Source: Cyclina sinensis (taxonomy: Eukaryota > Mollusca > Bivalvia > Venerida > Veneridae). Taken from it: a DNA stretch of 64,000 nt. The notes under the pieces were generated by a model, which worked only from the letters and a program-made list of their open reading frames with translations, did no database searches and was not told the DNA's origin. Both the position numbers and the translations under genes were made by a program. Below, in pieces: positions 23,666-36,008 of the stretch (positions are counted from its first letter, which is position 1; the number at the start of each line of letters is the position of its first letter). The stretch lies in assembly GCA_012932295.1 (NCBI GenBank), contig JAAONU010000014.1, positions 19,088,251-19,152,250 of the forward strand. The letters run 5' to 3'.

Positions 23666-24735
23666 ACTCACAAGGCTATTTTCAAGCAAACTTTATAGAA
23701 TTGTTCTTAATATTACCCTTTTTCTAAAATTGCTCAAACTATTTTGCTCGATTGCACATAAGGGCTGCAAAAGCTAAAAAAAAATAAAATAAAAAATAAA
23801 ACAACATCTCCTCCTAAATGGCTGAGATTCCCACCAAATTTCCGAGAAATGTTCCTTACATAACCCTATACTAAAATTGCTAAAACGGTTCCACTCCATT
23901 AAACAAAATGGTCGCCAGACCTAAAACTAGATTTCCATCAATATTTGGCTTAAATTGATATCTTCTCTTAAACCACTCGGCCATTTTAAACCAAATTTGA
24001 CAGAAATGCTTCCAACATTGTTCTTTTCTCAAATTGTTCAATTAGTTTAGCTCCATTGCACATAAAGGCTGCAAAAGGGTTAAAGTAGAAACAATTTCAA
24101 GCAGCATCTCCTCCTAAACAGGTAGGTGATTTTCCACCAAAGTCCAAAGAAATGTTCCTTACATAGATGTCTCTTGAAATTGCTTAAAAGGGCTGCAAAA
24201 GGTAAAAATAGAAAAATAAATCAAACAACCTCTCCTCCTAAATGGCTAAATGATTTGCTATCAAATTTCACAAAATATTCCTTATAAAGCCGTCTATTTA
24301 AATTGTTAAATCCGTTCCACTCTATTGATCAGAATAGCTGCCACAGCTAAAAATAGATTTTCTTCAATATTTGGCTTCAAATGACATTTTCTCTAAAACC
24401 ACTTGGCCGTTCTAAAACAAATTTGACAGAATTTCCTTATAATTCCCTTTTCTAAAATTGCTCCCGGATCTTAAAACAGATTTTTTTAACATAGTTGGCT
24501 TCTAATGACATCTACTCTCAAACTGCTAAGCCATTTTCTTTTTTAAACTTCTCAGAAATTTTCCTGATAGTGCCTTTTTCTAAAATTGCTCAAACGATTC
24601 CACTTCATTGCAAATAAGGAGTACAAAAGCTAGAAATAGAAAAAAAAAACAACATCTTCATCTAAACGGCAAGGTGATTTTCCATCAATTTCAACAGAAA
24701 TGTTCCTTACATAGCCATATATTATTTTGATTATT
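23666..24735. repeat. Tandem CTCCTCCTAAATGGCT element
   Basis: Several copies of a unit contain TCTCCTCCTAAATGGCT or a variant (23,808; 24,107; 24,231; a weaker one near 24,655), TTTGACAGAAATG, AAATTGCTCAAAC and TCCACTCCATTG. Spacing is irregular, so internal deletions have occurred. Non-coding; probably a small mobile-element family. Confidence 0.65.
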
Positions 24736-26560
24736 TCTACAAAATATTAAGCGCACCCCATAGAGTCAAAATGTAGGGAGGAAAAGAGCTTTAATTCAAA
24801 TAATGATGAATAAAAGAAAAAAAAAAAAACAATTTACAAAAACAGCGCCTTGAAAAGGGGTTTAAACCAGGTTCTAGGTAGCACCAACCTCAAACATGTC
24901 CGAACAGGTTCTCCTAAGAACAATCATGTACGAGTTGTCTCGGCGATTTAACCCCAACCCACCCATCAACTCGACAATGTTGCATGCAACAAATGAACAC
25001 TGTCCAAATGCCAATATATTGTAAAGAAACATGTGTTTATATAATTACTTCTTAAACTTTTAGTTATTAAAACTAGTTTTTTTTCTATTTCATAGGGAAT
25101 AGACCATTAATTTCTTATGCAGAACATTCTCGGGTAATTTCAAGGTATGTTCCTGTAACTTCGTAACGATATACATTTAATGTTTTTTTTTTATGTAGAC
25201 AAGTGATTAATGTTACCATAGTGCATCAGAAAAAAAACTCGGAAAGCCTCCTCAATGATGTTTCAGTATGATAGAAATACAATACTTGAATCCAAGAAAT
25301 CAGCGTTCATTGCTAACATAAAAAAAACATAATATGGGAAATGTTTATGCCATACCACTTGAATTATTTGTTCTTCTAAAGTTCAAGAGCCTGGCCAATA
25401 TGCGAAAAACAGCGTGTGTTTTAAAACTGTATTTTATCAGTTACTTATATCAATGATATTTGTTGGCATGTTTGTTTTTCTTCTATGTTACACTTAACGC
25501 ATCTTTCGGTCATATGTACATCGCCTGTATGAACTAGGGATCAACAGAAAAATATAAGAAACCATGCTTTACTGTTATTTTAAGTTACGTCTTCTTTTTT
25601 GGTACAAAATACTAGGCGGCGGTGCTGCAGGCTATCAAAGAATGGGCTGTAATAATAATAATAATAATATTTTTCAGAAGAGTTTGCATTTACATGGTAA
25701 ATATAAAAAAAAAAATAGTAGTTTTGGTACCTAGACTACAACATGAACGTTGCCCGACTCTTAAGACAAAAAGCTAGACCCAATTATGTTGTTGTGAAAA
25801 AAAAAATCATGGATTTGTGGCTCTCAGCCTTCTAAGCCAGACAGTTATAATAGCCCATATCAAACCACAGGGCAATAAACAAACAGTTTATCTCTCTTAA
25901 CATCTCAATAGAAGATTGTTATTGGTGTCTGGCTGTAGTTAATTAAACCAAACTGATTGTTATCAGTCAACATAATGCAAGTAAAGCTTAAAACTTAGAA
26001 ATAATAACTTCTTTCTCTACACATCAAATAGGACTTTTGCTTTTAGTCAATGATTTATAAGAACATAGAATGTCTCTATAAACCTCTGGTATTTATTTAT
26101 TTAAAACAATAACAGAATTAAAGTAAAAGCTAAAATTTGAAACACATGTTAATTGTTCTAGGACTAAATTTAATTTGTTCAAAAGGGAGTATTGCTTTAT
26201 TAAAAAATACAAAAAAGTGGATATCTGATCAAAACCTTTAAAAACAATATTTCGTAATAAGCTTTGTATAAAATGGAAAATGGAAAAGCTGCGGCATGTT
26301 GACATAAGTGCTGGTAAAATAGTACTGTAAAAATAGTAATTTTTTTGTGTGAAAGCACCCACTTAATAAGTAATATATAATAAAAACCAAACAGATACTG
26401 GATACGTGGGGAATGTCATATTTAATATAAATTCATCAAATATCAACAGCCTTTTTGTTTTAACATAACCATTCTAGATTTATCAGTTTAAAGTTTAGTA
26501 AGGCAGATTTTAAAATGAAGTAAATAAGATACGAGAAACATTTCACAGACACAAATGCGC
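24736..26560. other. AT-rich sequence, nothing recognised
   Basis: It includes a TAA-type microsatellite near 25,650-25,670 and several A-runs. The 89-residue minus-strand open frame at 26,093-26,362 is low-complexity and has no domain or splice support. Confidence 0.35.
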
Positions 26561-26564
26561 CCGA

Positions 26565-27360
26565 AACAAGGAAAAGGTCACCGTCATGGTATCTTATAAC
26601 TTGATGTTACTTTGAACATTTGTGCCCAAAAATTTGCAGTCTGTGAAAACTAGAACTGCCACTGTCCTAGCGCCAATACCTCCGCATGGTACCTTCAATA
26701 GCTTGTGAGTTATGCCCCGGACAAACACAACCCGACAGCTCCAAAATTATGTAAAAGAAAGTTATGGTTCTTAAGCACTGCACTTTTCCTCAATTAGATC
26801 TATTTATCTATGAAATTTCAAATTGATAACTCCAATGCTTTTTGAGTTATGCCCCTGACAAACTTTAGGTATGAAACATACCGAAAGGCAATAATTATGA
26901 AATTATGCCGATGAGAGTTATGGTTCCTCGGCACTGCACTTTTCCTCAATGAGATCTATTTATCTATGAAGTTTCAAGTTGATATCTCCAATACCTTTTG
27001 AGTAATGCCCCGGAAAGGGAGATTATTCAAAATATAAGTGTGCTGTAGTTATGGTTCTAATGCATTGTACTCCGCCTCATTACCAACAACCTATATTCAA
27101 AGTTTGAAGCCAATCCCATGTATACTTTGTGAGAAAATGGCCGGAAAAGGAAAAATGAAGAGAGGATATAACTCAAGAATTAGCATGGCTAGAGTAATGG
27201 CTTTTATGCGCTGCACTTTACCTCATCACCATCAAGCTATATTCCAAGTTTGATATCAATGCCTTGTATACTTTTGGAGTTATGCTCCGGACAAAATGGG
27301 GAAAGGCGGACGGACAGACAATTCGATTACTATATGCCTCCCTTCGGGAGCATAAAAATA
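26565..27360. mobile_element. Tandem-unit element ending CTCCCTTCGGGAG
   Basis: Diverged units of about 160-180 bp share GCACTGCACTTTTCCTCA, GATCTATTTATCTATGAA, TTTCAAGTTGATA and TATGCCCCGGACAAA. The 3' end has GGACGGACAGACAATTCG followed by TGCCTCCCTTCGGGAG. Relatives are at 32,400-33,190 and 48,405-48,905. Non-coding. Confidence 0.65.
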
Positions 27361-27919
27361 ACATTGCAATTTAAGCTACTGATATTTTTGCCTAAAATGA
27401 TTTCTTTAAAATTGAAGAGAGGTAAATATACAGTGTAATTTCATCCTTCTGTTCACCTTAAAATGCAAAATAAATGTCTTGTCTCTAGCAGGAGTCAGAT
27501 CCATGCAATTCCCGTCATTGAAACTGTGGTTAACTATATAACAGCTTAACCACAAAGCAACAGTGCATCGACTTTTGAATTTTGTGCAAGAAATATAAAC
27601 ATTTTCTCCACTGCAACTACCAAGGTAAAGATTTATCAATAAAAGTATGAAAAGGTTTGAATTATGATGTGTTTCAACAAGCCAACGGCTACCTTTTCAT
27701 GTGCTTTTCATGATAACAACTTCAATGCCTATAAATATGTTCCTTTTTATGCATGTTTAAATGATCCGTGTGTTAATCACTATAACGTAACATGTGCTAT
27801 AAAGAGGTGAAGTAAATAGAAACAAAAAATGGTGTCAGAATCAGTGAAAGTAGCAGTTTCCAATTCTTAACATTCTTGAAAGCAGCAGCTTTCCTTTGGT
27901 TTCTAAAACTTTAATCTAT
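27361..27919. other. Sequence without recognised gene
   Basis: AT-rich stretch between a mobile element and the pseudogene below. Short open frames only. Confidence 0.3.
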
Positions 27920-29126
27920 ATCAGCTGAAGGAAGAAGAGAGTATTCTCCTGCTCCTTCTAGTCGTTCTCCACATATCGCTTCACAAATGACGCATAATTT
28001 AAACATGTAGAGCAAATTTTCCAATGTTAGTTCCTTTATTCATAAAATATTGATAGTCTGGCCTGATTCTTCAGAAATCTGCATTGAAATAATTGATTTG
28101 ATATCTTGTTCTGCTAAGGTGGGACTCTGAAGGAATTTACAAATAAATGCTATTTGAAAACCTACAGTTTGACGCCTGATGTATTTTGTCGCAATGTCAA
28201 TGTGTTCTACTGACAGAAGCCATTTTGATTCTGAAAATTCAACACCTCTCATGTATTTGTAAATACGAAGGAGGCAAGCATCTTTATATGCACTTATAAG
28301 AATTGTAATCTTTGATTTTCTCAGATGCAAGATAGGAATTGCTGCAAGAAATTGATGGCACTTCTGTTTCTTTTTCTGGTTTGAATAAATTTGCTCCAAT
28401 TTTGTTGTTATTTGCAAATGATATTTTCATACTGTTTTTCCGACCTTCAAGATCTGTCTTGATGAGAATAACATCTAAAATCACTTGCAGCTTTGATATG
28501 CCATAATCTCTTCCAATCACTGGCGAAGGGTGCCTAGTTATCATATTAGGTGTGTATGAAATTGTTCATTTCATTTTCTTCTTATAGAGCTTTATATAAT
28601 CTGCCATCAGTGCCTTCTTCACTTTCAGTCACTAATTAATCTAATACTGAATACTGTAATAGACTTGACTCATTTTAAAGGTGCCTCTAACTGCAGATAT
28701 ATCTTCAATATCTAAATCTGCAATTTTATTCAGATCATCAGTATCATATCTTCCATTGCGCATTGTAAGCAACCGCAATGCACAAAGTTTTACAATATCA
28801 ATGGTTTCTTCCAGTTCATTTGGATTTGTTTCAATATAAACATTTATGGCTGCAGGATGGCGGCATGATGGAACAGTCAACACATTTGATTTCTAGGACT
28901 GTGCAGTTTGTGGAATGTTTTTTCTTTAAAAAAACAAATAATTTTCTAAGATTCGAGGTATATGCAAATATTTTGCTTTCAGTTTTATTCCATCCCTCAC
29001 TTCTCAAGCTAATTGACTTAGTTCTGGGTTAAGCCTTCTGTTTTGATATTTGCATAATCGCTTCGGTGACATTCTTCAGTTTCGGTAAATCTTGAAGGTT
29101 GTTTGATTTTATTCTCAAGCATTCTC
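27920..29126 (-). pseudogene. Degenerate unidentified protein-coding gene or retrocopy
   Basis: Several minus-strand stretches with strong coding character follow each other but are separated by frame shifts and stops. From 29,126 downwards: a short stretch around NLQDLPKLKNVTEAIMQISK after an acceptor-like TTTTTAG; a cysteine-bearing part (KKKHSTNCTVLEIKC near 28,910-28,870); an 80-codon piece with NPNELEETIDIVKLCALRLL (28,883-28,641); a piece with VIGRDYGISKLQVILDVIL (28,544-28,284); and a piece with ISMQISEESGQTINIL, stopped by TGA near 28,040. In the same frame after that stop are LCVICEAICGERLEGAGEYS and then a TAA. Composition (many acidic, leucine and cysteine residues, little low complexity) is unlike the surrounding junk. 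I do not recognise the family. Confidence 0.5.
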
Positions 29127-29690
29127 TAAAAATGTAAAAGAAACTTTGTTTATCTGGAGCACTTTGACTTTATAGCGAAAGTTTGTAAGAAAAAACTTGT
29201 GTATGAAAAGTTGCAGTTTAAATGAAATGGAAGATAATACTTTTTTTACAAAAAAAAGGATCATTTAATTTTCCTTCTCGCAGTCTACTTTTTATCTTAA
29301 AGCTTTGATTAAATAGGGTTCTAGATCGAGGGATCATATTCTGTTCTTTATCACAATATCTAAGTTTGTATATCCTCAATCAAATAATCTTCTTATATAA
29401 TACTTAACTATTATGATTTCTAATTTCCAGATAATTCTGCAAGTTTGACGTAAAGTTGAAAAGGTAAACAATAATTATGTATGTATCTATGTTGGGTGTT
29501 GAAAATGTGTGTATGTGTTCTCGAGCGAGCGCGCGTGTGTTCGTATGTGTGTGTGTGAGAAGTCCTGCATACTGATAAATGTGTTCTTTTTTATGTTTGA
29601 CGAGAAGAATGTACCGGTTGCTCTTCATGTACGTTCAGTAATTTTTGAAATCATTTACAAATAACTTATTCTTTTATTTTTTATCATTGC
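29127..29690. other. AT-rich sequence with GT-rich tract
   Basis: No gene recognised. A GT/GC alternating tract at about 29,505-29,560 could adopt left-handed structure, but there is nothing else of note. Confidence 0.35.
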
Positions 29691-29745
29691 AGAACTTAGA
29701 AGTCGGTAGTGGCTGTTGGAGAAAGTGTTTTCGTTTTGCCGATTA
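29691..29745 (+). CDS. Possible plus-strand terminal exon, speculative
   Basis: A very good acceptor (long T-rich tract ending TTATCATTGCAG) is followed by 17 codons with some coding character (VGSGCWRKCFRFAD) and a stop. No partner exon was found, so this may be chance. Confidence 0.12.
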
Positions 29746-30002
29746 GATATGAAACAGCACATGTGGACTGTAGTTTGTGTAGTTTATTCATAGAAAATTC
29801 TTACTTTTTAAATATTTAGTTGCTTTACATTTATCCTGAAAACCTTAAACAGTGCAATATTAGTTTTTAACCATTATGAGAAAAATATATTTCATGTTTT
29901 TGTAAAGACTTAGAATTACGTTTTTATAAACACCAACACCTTGCGGTTTTTGTCAGCGTCCATTTCGATAAAAATGCTTTGTCAGTTACCATTATAACTG
30001 TT

Positions 30003-30560
30003 AGCTCACCTGAGGGTTAGCTTTTAAGATCCTTAAATGTCCGTGGTCCGTCGTTCGTCATCCACAATAGGTTCGTTAACAATCTAGAGGTTATTTTTTC
30101 ACTTAATTATCAAGAAACTTGATCAGAACGATTGTCACAGTAACAATCTAGAGGTTATATTTTTCACTTAATTATCAAGAAACTTGATCAGAACGATTGT
30201 CACAGTAAGGCATTGGCAAAGTTTGAATATCGGTCAAGTCGGACTGAAAACTAGGCCAAAAGGCCCAACCAAAGGAAATTCTTAAAAACTTGCCAGGTTG
30301 TTTATCGTGATAATATCTAGGTGAGGTTTGAATATATGTCATCTTGGATCAAATATTAGGTCACAGATTTTAAATAAAGGAAAAACCTAATAAACCTTTT
30401 ACAGCCTATATTTTCTTTCCAACTGTCATGAAAACTTGTCAGAATGTTTATCTTAATAATTTCTAGGTCATACGGATCATCTGGGGTCAAAAAGTAGGTA
30501 ATTGAGACAATTACAGATTTACTTTGTTAACACAATGGAGTCCATTTTTTGTCAACTCAA
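30003..30560 (+). mobile_element. AGCTCACCTG-type element, right end missing
   Basis: It opens TTAGCTCACCTGAGGG, followed by GTCCGTGGTCCGTCG and diverged units like those at 9,041-10,775 (AATCTAGAGG, GGTCATCTGGGGTC). A 64 bp stretch containing AAACTTGATCAGAACG is tandemly doubled at 30,083-30,207. No closing CAGGTGAGC end was found. Confidence 0.68.
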
Positions 30561-31790
30561 CTATCGTTGTTACTTAAACTTCATATCTAAGCAAATAGCT
30601 TGTCACTTATGTTCTCATAACCATACAAAAATTGCTTAATTCTATGTGATAACAACTGAAAGTGATTAGGGAATAGTCCATGTCCGGGATAAGAGAAGCT
30701 AGAAATACGATAGGTTTACCAATTGTCAATCTTTTTAGTGTGAATAGAGAAAAAAGTGAAAACACTGCAAGGATTCATGAATCCACAGCATTACTTTTAA
30801 ATCTTATAACAATAGGTTTTACCCACAAACATTACCACATGCTCTTTTGTTATGTACTTGTACTTAAATCATGCAAATGTGAGGGGCCAGGTGTCCATCA
30901 ATTATTGATCTAAACATATGTATCATCTCTTTAAAAAACTGGTATGATATGTTCACATTGTCACTTGTATTTAGATACTATCCCATAAGCATAAATATTT
31001 GTGGCTTTTCACGAGTAATACATATACTGAAATAGATATCATTTCTTCAAAATTATGTTATTTTCCTAAGAACGGTCACATTTAATTAATAAAGTACCAT
31101 TGTCTTAAACTGTGTTGCTGTTGTTGTGTTTATTAACTGTTCAAAAATCGAGATCTCTACCATGTCTACCGACCAATATGATTTTCTGAACTATGCAACA
31201 ACTTTTAAACCTTTTGCTCGCGCTCCTTTCGGTATATAAAATACCGAAAAAGCTACAATAGCTGCCAGAAGATATTGAAGTTTTCAGTACCTCAAATAGT
31301 AATTATCTGCTTGCAAAATATTTCAGGAGAAAAATATGCCGAAATTATTCTAACTTCTGAGTTTACCTAGCGACACTTTGATAAGGAAGTAATTTATAGA
31401 CTGAAAATAAAGATTGCCTTGTAATTTTCAGCAGAACTGTCTGCCAGTCAAGCACTTAACGTGGACAATTAGCGGAAACATGTCTTTTTTAAAAACAAAT
31501 GTCAAAATAGCAAAATAGAAGTGTATTTTGACTGCTGAAAGGCTTAAAACTGTAAAAAGGAAAATAGTTTCCCTTTTTATTTTAAACCGCGTTATTAACT
31601 ATTCTTAACAAATTGGCAAATTAACAAACACTTTTATCATCTAGTGTTTGAGCAATTAATAACTGATATCACAGATACCCAATTTTCATCTATTTACCAT
31701 GTTGAAAAGCTTTCTTACAACAGAAATATATTTAAAACGAAATAATATGAATTTAAATTCTATAAAAAATATTGTTGTAAAACCAAAACT
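30561..31790. other. AT-rich sequence, nothing recognised
   Basis: Short open frames only, including a 77-codon one at 30,680-30,913 with no recognised domain. Confidence 0.35.
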
Positions 31791-31794
31791 GTGT

Positions 31795-31938
31795 AAAACT
31801 GCCAGAAACTAGAGAGACAAAAATGGCTCGAGTGGGGTTGGAACCCATGTCCTTCAGTGACAATGTCTCAATCCTACACAAATTAATGGAATTAAATACT
31901 CTTCAGATTGGAGGTAAGTTATTAGGAATCTAATACCT
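31795..31938 (+). repeat. Dispersed ~150 bp repeat, forward copy
   Basis: Matches 55,735-55,897 in inverse orientation. Shared words include CATGTCCTTCAGTGA (with one change), TCAATCCTACACAAA and GGAATCTAATA. The GGTTGGAACCCAT core resembles a tRNA box B, so it may derive from a SINE. Confidence 0.7.
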
Positions 31939-32399
31939 TGATACAAATTTACTACATTCAGTTAAGACACTGTTGGCTGTAAATAATAAAACAAGTTATA
32001 TTCCTTGAAATTTATTATGAAACGCTACTATCGTTTATGACAAATTGAAACACAGTTTTTTTTTTTGGTCTCCTCAATTTCGCCATCTTATATGCTTCTA
32101 TATACACACTGAGGTGTTATCTTTTGATAAGTATTGTTTACAATCATTTTGACGGTTAACACTACACTACTGTGCTCAGTCTCATTCTCGATTCTTGTCG
32201 TATAATTAAGATTGGGTGAAATAATTTGAAAAGTATAATTTCAGTCCCTTTACGGCTTAAAATAATAGTATAGGTTGTTTTTATGTTTGTATCTTTTTTA
32301 AAAATCAGATGATACTTTCTGTTGAACATGATAAGTTTAATACATGATTTTATATCATATTCAAAGGAATATACATTTGTAATTTTAATGTTAACTAGA

Positions 32400-33192
32400 A
32401 CTACGCGAGTCAGACGTGTTGCCTGACGAAAGCATACCGATTATTTCTATATTTTTTTCCTATGGAATGGGGAATTCATAGGCCCCGGACAAGAATAAAG
32501 TATAAAAATTACAAAGGGCAATAACTCAAAAATTATGCTAAAGAGATGTATGGTTATTGGACACTACACCTCTCCACAGTGACATCTTTTCACCTTTGAT
32601 GTTTCAAGTTAAAATTTTCAATACTCAAGTTATGCCCCGGACAAAAATTTAGTATAAAAAATAGCAAACAGCAAACACTAAACAAATGTGAGAAATAGAG
32701 TTATGGTTCTTGAGCATTGCATATCCATCTCCTCTATTTACTTATGAAATTTCAAGTTGATATCTTCAATACCTTTCGATGTTATGCCTCGGACAAGACT
32801 GAAGTATAAAAAACTACAAAGGGCGATTACTCAAACATTATGCAAAAGAGAGTTATGGCTCTTAAGCACTGCACCTCTGCATAGTAAGATCTATTCAACT
32901 ATGATGTTTCATGCCAATACCTTTAATACCTTTGAAGTTATGCCCCGGACAAGAATAAGTATGAAAAATTACAAAGGGCAATAACTAAAAAATGTGAAAA
33001 ATAGAGTTATGGTTCTGAGGCACTGCACCTCTCCACAATGAGATGTATTCATCTATGAAATTTCAAGTTGGTACTACCAGTACTTTTAGAGTTATGCCCC
33101 AGAAAAACATAATGGGGCGCCGCCGCCGACGCGGACACCTCAAGTAACACATATGTGTCCCCTGACTTTAATCAGGCGACATAATAATGAGA
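32400..33192 (+). mobile_element. Tandem-unit element with GTCGCCTGA-like ends
   Basis: Its left end near ACGTGTTGCCTGACGAAAG and right end near TTTAATCAGGCGACATAATA form a weak inverted match. Inside are about four units of 160-180 bp with TATGCCCCGGACAAG, TACAAAGGGCAATAACT and GCACTGCACCTCTCC. A GC-rich GGGGCGCCGCCGCCGACG word (33,114) precedes the end. Non-coding; absent from module A, so it inserted after that duplication. Confidence 0.68.
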
Positions 33193-33784
33193 TGGATTTA
33201 AATTTTTTCCAATGGGTTTTTCCATTATTTTTCTCGTTTAAATCGTGTTGTTTACAAACACGCTAAATTATGATACCTACAGGCTTTCGGACCTTGTTTT
33301 CACATATTTTGTTTGCAATTTTTAAGCGCCAGAGTCAGTTGTATTCGACACACTTCAGATTTAATAAAAAATAAAATATAATAAAATATTTGATTGGCTA
33401 TGATCGTTTATGATAATGCTATTAATCATTCAAGTTTAAGGGTTTTTTTCTTAAAGAACCTCAGGCAAATATTTAATGACAAAAAAGCTGTTTCTAGACA
33501 ATGTACAATCGCTAAAATAACATCCTTATGACCGAAATAACCCTTACAAACGGATGCAACTAGCATGATATTTATAGTGTGTAGATTTTTCCTTTGTCAA
33601 TTATAAACTTGCCACGTCACACATTCACCGAGTCATTTTTGAAATTGATGTTGTTTTTAAACCAGATTTCTGACTCGTCTTATTCCATAAAATCTTATAT
33701 TTATTAGGCACAGTCATCATAAAAACAAATTTGAAAGTTCTTTGTTAAAAAACATAGATATACATTAACGTTCATTAAGTAGTA

Positions 33785-33918
33785 GTCGCACGTTTGGCCT
33801 TGATATCCAGGTTTACAACCACATTGACAGTTACCAGTTTCTATGTTGCACTGTGTGTAATAACAATTTGACGAACACCTGTGTTTACAGTTTGGACCAT
33901 AATAGCCGCCTTGACAAG
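33785..33918 (-). pseudogene. EGF-like exon B2, donor site lost
   Basis: It encodes a 44-residue EGF-like repeat closely related to exon A2, with all eight cysteines kept (GGYYGPNC, then CKHRCSSNC, then GCKPGYQGQTC). The acceptor (AATATTGCAG) is intact. The donor that follows CAAG in A2 is replaced by CTACTACTTA with no GT at that place; the next GT is after ATGAAC, 17 bases further on. The exon may therefore be skipped or extended. Protein-level conservation suggests the damage is recent or tolerated. Confidence 0.72.
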
Positions 33919-34499
33919 CTGCAATATTTGCATTATATGGTAGTTCCTACGATCATAATAATGATCTATTTATTAAATAATACAGTTTTTTTTTTTTTAA
34001 ATTCTTTTGACAAAATTATCTATTTCATTTAACTGTCACATCTGTGTGAAATTAATACTGATTTCGGGAATAAGAACAAACTAGATTGTCTCAAAATACC
34101 CGTTTTCGGAAATGTGTTTAAAGTAGCTTTTTATTCACAGGTAACATATGCATTTGAATTATAAACTATTCTGCGTTTATAACTTTTTTTAAACCCAAAG
34201 ATATTTAAGTATCTCTTTTGGTCATTTTTTTACTATTTTTTATTTTCTTGGTTACCACTGACATTTACACAGAGACACATATATCTCCATTTAATGAGAT
34301 TAATTCCAAAACAGCTATGATCAGTTTTTCGTCATCGCCTCTTATTTTTATTATACATCTTACTTAACATACTTATAAGCATTATCTCTAATTGTTCAGA
34401 TTGTTCAGTAAGTTGTAGTTGACACATAATGGGCTGAAACATTGCATCTTAAACTCTGATAAAAGTGCTAATTTATTTGACCGACATTTTGTCTTCTAC

Positions 34500-34644
34500 T
34501 TATATCTATCACATCTATTTCCAAGGAATCCTGGTCTGCAGCCAGAATCACAATTGCCATTTACTTTGTTGCAGACTGTTCCTTCTTTGCAATTCGCAAG
34601 ACAGGTTTGGGAACACCGAAGACCATACTTCCCATTATCACATT
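34500..34644 (-). CDS. EGF-like exon B1, questionable 3' border
   Basis: It encodes an EGF-like repeat of about 47 residues with eight cysteines, paralogous to exon A1 (CDNGKYGLRC start, GCRPGFLGNRC end). The acceptor is a reasonable ATTAAAACAG. The donor equivalent to that of A1 has changed: the nearest GT (ATAA followed by GTAGAA) leaves a phase 2 end, which does not match the phase 1 start of exon B2. An alternative GT inside the last cysteine codon would keep phase 1 but lose that cysteine. Either this copy is decaying or it splices differently from module A. Confidence 0.65.
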
Positions 34645-34744
34645 CTGTTTTAATATAAGAGATAACATTTCATTTATATTTATCTATACATTATTGCACG
34701 ATGATTCAGACTGAATCTCCATAGCTAAATGTTTGTGTTAAGGC

Positions 34745-35885
34745 CTGCAAAAAATATGATATTCTTCCAAATATAATTATAAGCAAAATAGCAAATAAAC
34801 TGTTATTTGTGTATTAGTAAAAAATACTAATTACAATCCATATGCATTTACGACCGCACACTCCTTCAGTCTGGTAAAAATTTCAAAATCCTGACCCTTA
34901 ACAACCATGCGTTACAGATCAGACAGGAATTTAGGCAATGTTCTCGGTTATTTGGCAGAACTAACAAATGAAACGTTTGACAAACAAACAGACAACTTGC
35001 GAGAAATATGTTCCCTCTGGTGAAGATATGTTTCATTTCAAATGTGCAAACCCTTCAACGTTTCCAAGTTTTTTTTATATATATTTCATGTACCACAGAA
35101 AACCGTTGAGACAAGAACATTTGGGGAATAGGACTGGCTGTAATCTATACCAGATATGATATTTAAACAATTATTACCTGGTCAAAAATTTAAAGTACAA
35201 CAAGTATACCTTGCATTAATATTAGCCTTTATATAGAAAATTGTTGATGCTGTACCATTTTAAGTGGAAAGTAATCAGTTCCAAATTAACACGCTGTAGA
35301 AGTGTCTAAATGCCTAAAGGAAAAAAAATGAACATGTATTCTTCTTAAATTACCAAATATTACTTTTGTTTTTATGGCTTATGAGCCGATAAAATTAGTT
35401 ATGCAGTATATAATCGCTTAATTGAAGGGTATGTCTCTTTTATCTCGCATGAGTATGAAGTGCTTAATGACGTGAAATTGTGTAAGGTATCTCTGTCGTT
35501 CGTTACCAGTCGTCCGTCAAGCGTCGTCAACTTTTTCTTCAACAGACATCTTATCTTAAATTTTAAATCAATGCAGAACACTGGTTGCCTTGAGAATTTA
35601 ACAGCTGGTTTTGGTCAGATGCCTTGTAAATGTATGTAAATATATAATTTTCTTTTTAAAACAGTTTTACAAGTTCTTTTCTTAGATGATAACTGAAAGA
35701 ATGATACTAAGACATAGGATTTTTGAGCGTCGCCTGACATATTTCATACTTGAGTTTGATCAGACAAAGTTTCCAGAAATTCATTGGCATTACAAAATGA
35801 AAACAAAACTTTAATCTTGAGTAAATTAAGAATTATAATCTTGTATTTTATCTTGGTTACAAGTCTGTCTTTGGTAACTGGCTTT
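34745..35885. other. Intron-like sequence, nothing recognised
   Basis: AT-rich, with short open frames only. No EGF cysteine pattern was found on either strand. Confidence 0.4.
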
Positions 35886-35887
35886 AC

Positions 35888-36008
35888 AAGCTGTTTCTAG
35901 ACAATGTACAATCGCTAAAATAACATCCTTATGACCGACATAACCCTTACAAACAGATTCAACTAGCATAATATTTGTAGTATGTAGATTTTTCCTTTGT
36001 CATTTATA
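35888..36008 (-). repeat. 120 bp remnant of a third EGF-module intron
   Basis: Nearly identical to 33,490-33,607, which lies a few hundred bases downstream of exon B2 in transcription order. It shares TGTTTCTAGACAATGTACAA and TAACATCCTTATGACCGA. The match ends where LINE sequence starts at 36,009, so a further module copy appears to have been cut or replaced here. Confidence 0.78.

Larger units (their letters stand above)
31940..34740 (-). repeat. EGF exon-pair module B
   Basis: Paralogous to 5,195-7,420 plus 10,780-10,960. Both exons and much of the intron sequence match in the same order, for example TTCGGAAAT in the middle of the intron (6,754; 34,096) and AATTGTTCAGAT before exon 1 (7,362; 34,390). 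Module-specific insertions, such as the element at 32,400-33,190, separate the matching pieces. Confidence 0.75.
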
